The position numbers and the translations under genes were made by a program. DNA of 14,389 nucleotides. Source: Holdemanella hominis (GTDB lineage Bacteria; Bacillota_I; Bacilli_A; Erysipelotrichales; Erysipelotrichaceae). Location: positions 1-14,389 of the forward strand of contig NZ_JACRWH010000058.1 of the NCBI RefSeq assembly GCF_014306155.1, read 5' to 3'. Under the pieces are notes generated by a model, which ran no database searches, was not told where the DNA came from, and saw nothing but the letters and a program-made list of their open reading frames with translations. Below, piece after piece: positions 12,278 to 14,389 of this stretch (position 1 is its first letter; each line of letters starts with the position of its first letter).

Positions 12278-14146
12278 TTAATATGTTTCCTTTGTAGAAA
12301 TTTCAGCTGGCTTATTTAAGATATACATGAATTCTTCACCCGTAATTGTTTCTCTTTCATATAAGAATTTGGCAAGTTCATGTAACTTCATTTTGTTGTC
12401 TTCTAGAATTTGATAAGCCTCGTCATGTGCTTTTTTAATTAATGAGATGGTTGCCTCATCAATCTTAGTCGCTGTTTCATTTGAACAAGCTAAGGATGTA
12501 TCGCCACCCAAATATTGGTTGTTTACTGTTTCTAAAGCTGTCATACCAAATTCATCCGACATTCCTAATCGTGTAATCATGGCTCTGGCTAGTTTCGTGG
12601 CTTGTTCAATATCGTTGCTCGCACCACTTGTGATCGAATTAAAAATTAATTCTTCAGCACAACGACCACCTGTATACACCATGATCTTTTGGAAAGCTTC
12701 CTCTTTTGACAATAGGTTTTGTTCGTTTTCTTCTACTTGCATAGTGTATCCCAAAGCCCCTTTTGTACGAGGAATAATTGTGATTTTATGAACGGGAGCC
12801 GTGTTTTTACATTTAGCAGCCACTAGTGCATGTCCAATTTCATGATAAGAAACAATCATTCGTTCTCGATTTGAAATCACTGCTCCCTTCTTTTGTTCAC
12901 CGGCAATAACGATTTCAATGGCTTCTTCCAAGTCTTTTTGAACCACCGTTTTACGATGATCACGAACCGCTAATAAAGCCCCTTCATTAATAATATTGGC
13001 AAGTTCGGCACCACTAGCTCCAGCACTAGCTCTTGCGATAACATTAAAATCAATGTTGTTAGAGCATTTGATGTCTTTGGCATGTAATTTAAGAATGGCT
13101 TCACGACCGGCAAGATCAGGAAGTTCAACTGGAATTCTTCTGTCAAAACGACCAGGACGTGTTAAAGCAGGATCTAATGAGTCAGGACGGTTTGTGGCGG
13201 CAAGCAATACGACGCCTTTGGATCCATCAAATCCATCCATTTCAGCAAGCAACTGGTTCAATGTTTGTTCACGCTCATCATTACCATTCATGCCTGCGCC
13301 ATCACGTTTTTTACCAATGGTATCAATTTCATCGATAAATACAATACATGGAGCTTTTTCACGAGCTTGTTTAAATAGGTCACGCACTTTAGCGGCTCCT
13401 CTACCAACAAACATTTCTACGAATTCACTACCTGAAATCGAGAAGAATGGAACGCCAGCCTCACCCGCAACGGCTTTGGCAAGTAATGTTTTACCGGTTC
13501 CAGGAGGACCGACTAATAAGGCTCCTTTTGGCATCTTGGCACCAATCTCTTTATATTTAGCTGGATTGTTTAAGAAGTCTACAATTTCTTGTAAGTTTTC
13601 CTTCGCTTCTTCTTGTCCAGCTACATCCTTGAATGTTTTTCCCGTTTGTTCACCAACATAGACTTTGGCATTGCTCTTTCCTAGATTGCCTAGACCAAAA
13701 CCAGAGCCTTGTGAAAATGACATTTGATCATCTCCGCCCATTTTCTTTTGCATACGCTTAAACATCCATGATCCAAATGCCCAGAAAATGATTAATGGTA
13801 AGAAAAAGGAAATTAAACTCGATAAAATTGGATTCATTTGTTCTTGATAGACTTGTCCAAATTTAGCTCCAGATTTATCCAATCGGTTGACTAAATCTGA
13901 ATCATTCATAACACCTGTTTTATAGGTTTTATCTGTTGAATTTTTCTTTAATGTGTAATAAATATTGTGATTTTCAATTTGAACGGTATCAATCTTCTTT
14001 TCTTCAATTTTATTTAAGAAATCAGAATAGTTTGTGGTTTCAAGTTTAGATTGTTGAAACATAGGAAATATGATAAAGTTTAGAGCCATAATGACAATCA
14101 ATATGATCATGTAATATCTATATAAAGGCTTCTTTTGTTTGTTCAT
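12278..14146 (-). CDS. ftsH: ATP-dependent zinc metalloprotease FtsH
   Basis: FtsH is a membrane-anchored hexameric AAA+ protease that degrades misfolded membrane proteins and some regulators. The 622-residue product has membrane helices at 12-30 and 107-128 around an external domain of about 75 residues. The AAA domain has Walker A GPPGTGKT (213-220), Walker B IVFIDEID (268-275) and the SRH region TRPGRFDRR (329-337). The zinc site is HEIGH (435-439) with Asp512 as third ligand. Residue 249 of the pore loop is Arg (FVGRG) where the E. coli protein has Val. The ATG (complement of 14144-14146) follows AAGGAGG by seven bases. The gene is single and has a CIRCE operator over its promoter. Confidence 0.97.
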   Translation of the reverse strand: MNKQKKPLYRYYMIILIVIMALNFIIFPMFQQSKLETTNYSDFLNKIEEKKIDTVQIENHNIYYTLKKNSTDKTYKTGVMNDSDLVNRLDKSGAKFGQVYQEQMNPILSSLISFFLPLIIFWAFGSWMFKRMQKKMGGDDQMSFSQGSGFGLGNLGKSNAKVYVGEQTGKTFKDVAGQEEAKENLQEIVDFLNNPAKYKEIGAKMPKGALLVGPPGTGKTLLAKAVAGEAGVPFFSISGSEFVEMFVGRGAAKVRDLFKQAREKAPCIVFIDEIDTIGKKRDGAGMNGNDEREQTLNQLLAEMDGFDGSKGVVLLAATNRPDSLDPALTRPGRFDRRIPVELPDLAGREAILKLHAKDIKCSNNIDFNVIARASAGASGAELANIINEGALLAVRDHRKTVVQKDLEEAIEIVIAGEQKKGAVISNRERMIVSYHEIGHALVAAKCKNTAPVHKITIIPRTKGALGYTMQVEENEQNLLSKEEAFQKIMVYTGGRCAEELIFNSITSGASNDIEQATKLARAMITRLGMSDEFGMTALETVNNQYLGGDTSLACSNETATKIDEATISLIKKAHDEAYQILEDNKMKLHELAKFLYERETITGEEFMYILNKPAEISTKETY

Positions 14147-14174
14147 GAGTGTTCCTCCTTAAGAAATTGATTAC

Positions 14175-14202
14175 ATTATACACCTTATTAGCACTTTCGC
14201 AA
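14175..14202 (-). promoter_or_regulatory. Promoter of ftsH
   Basis: On the minus strand the -10 is TATAAT (complement of 14175-14180) and TTGCGA (complement of 14197-14202) lies 16 bases upstream as the -35. Transcription would start near 14168. Confidence 0.75.
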
Positions 14203-14214
14203 GCGGAGTGCTAC
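14188..14214. promoter_or_regulatory. CIRCE operator (HrcA-binding site) over the ftsH promoter
   Basis: TTAGCACTT-N9-GAGTGCTAC matches the CIRCE consensus TTAGCACTC-N9-GAGTGCTAA at 16 of 18 arm positions with the exact 9-base spacing. It covers the -35 of ftsH, where bound HrcA would block transcription and heat would release it. Confidence 0.85.
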
Positions 14215-14247
14215 ATATTCCATAATTCCACATAATTTAAAAGAAAA

Positions 14248-14256
14248 TGCTATAAT
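14248..14256 (+). promoter_or_regulatory. Extended -10 promoter reading out of the window
   Basis: TG at 14248-14249, one base, then TATAAT at 14251-14256. The -35 is weak. No gene follows within the remaining 133 bases. Confidence 0.5.
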
Positions 14257-14320
14257 AGGAATGTTTAGGGAGCTAACTATATAAAATTCAAGTGTTTTTT
14301 ATGAAAAAGTTTGAAAATAC

Positions 14321-14365
14321 AAAATAACTAGATTTTTTAGTTAGTTTTAAATTGATCTTTGAAAA
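14321..14365 (+). other. Possible rRNA operon leader (boxB-like hairpin and boxA-like word)
   Basis: AAAATAACTA (14321-14330) pairs with TAGTTAGTTTT (14338-14348) with one bulge. TGATCTTTGAAAA (14353-14365) follows and resembles the boxA region found upstream of 16S and 23S genes in Firmicutes. The window ends before any rRNA sequence, so this is a suggestion only. Confidence 0.35.
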
Positions 14366-14389
14366 TGTGAATATTGGATTAAATTTAGG

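Noticed and set aside
12996..13661. Long open frame on the plus strand opposite ftsH
   Set aside because: It mirrors the codon pattern of the highly conserved AAA domain of ftsH on the other strand and has no ribosome site; a shadow frame.
14301..14327. Eight-codon frame MKKFENTK near the window end
   Set aside because: No ribosome site and too short; it lies in what may be an RNA leader.
1..14389. CRISPR arrays, tRNA genes and mature rRNA genes
   Set aside because: No regularly spaced repeats, tRNA-like cloverleaf with CCA-side features, or rRNA core sequence were recognised by eye; a tRNA search program would settle the second point.

Overview
The window is AT-rich DNA from a low-GC Gram-positive bacterium. 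Strong AGGAGG-type ribosome sites, many TGnTATAAT promoters, a CIRCE heat-shock operator and the gene types (AI-2E transporter, VanZ-like protein, M32 carboxypeptidase, AroG-type DAHP synthase) fit a gut Firmicute, perhaps of the Erysipelotrichia. The taxonomic guess is inference only.

Layout. Bases 1-845 hold the 3' two thirds of an IS200/IS605-type tnpB gene and the right end of its element, which has cut into a UPF0309-type SIS-domain gene (846-1460). An AI-2E-family transporter follows (1482-2588). Next is a purF - Cof-type HAD phosphatase - thioredoxin operon (2650-5253) closed by a strong terminator, then a gamma-glutamylcyclotransferase-like gene (5290-5700) and an overlapping pair, VanZ-like membrane protein and ketopantoate reductase (5755-7228). 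A small antitoxin-like gene without a partner (7513-7752) lies between two nearly identical terminator hairpins. An M32 carboxypeptidase on the minus strand (7794-9290) diverges from a nitroreductase - GNAT acetyltransferase pair (9399-10395). After about 750 bases of accessory DNA comes a class I DAHP synthase (11144-12175), convergent with ftsH on the minus strand (12278-14146).

The most interesting stretch is 10396-11100, which contains no conventional gene. It holds a 28-bp inverted repeat about 115 bases across, then what looks like a complete type I toxin-antitoxin locus. That locus has a 33-residue membrane peptide with a perfect but sequestered Shine-Dalgarno, an opposing promoter for an RNA of about 100 nt whose terminator lies over the end of the peptide gene, and complementarity between the two ends of the predicted peptide mRNA. 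I do not recognise the peptide family. A decayed gene tail with its own terminator follows.

Other points of note: ftsH has a near-perfect CIRCE operator over its -35, pointing to HrcA control. A 14-bp perfect inverted repeat with a CCUCCUU-containing loop sits between aroF and ftsH. The last bases resemble an rRNA operon leader (boxB-like hairpin, boxA-like word). Since the window opens inside an insertion sequence and closes on an rRNA-like leader, both ends may be assembly breaks at repeats.
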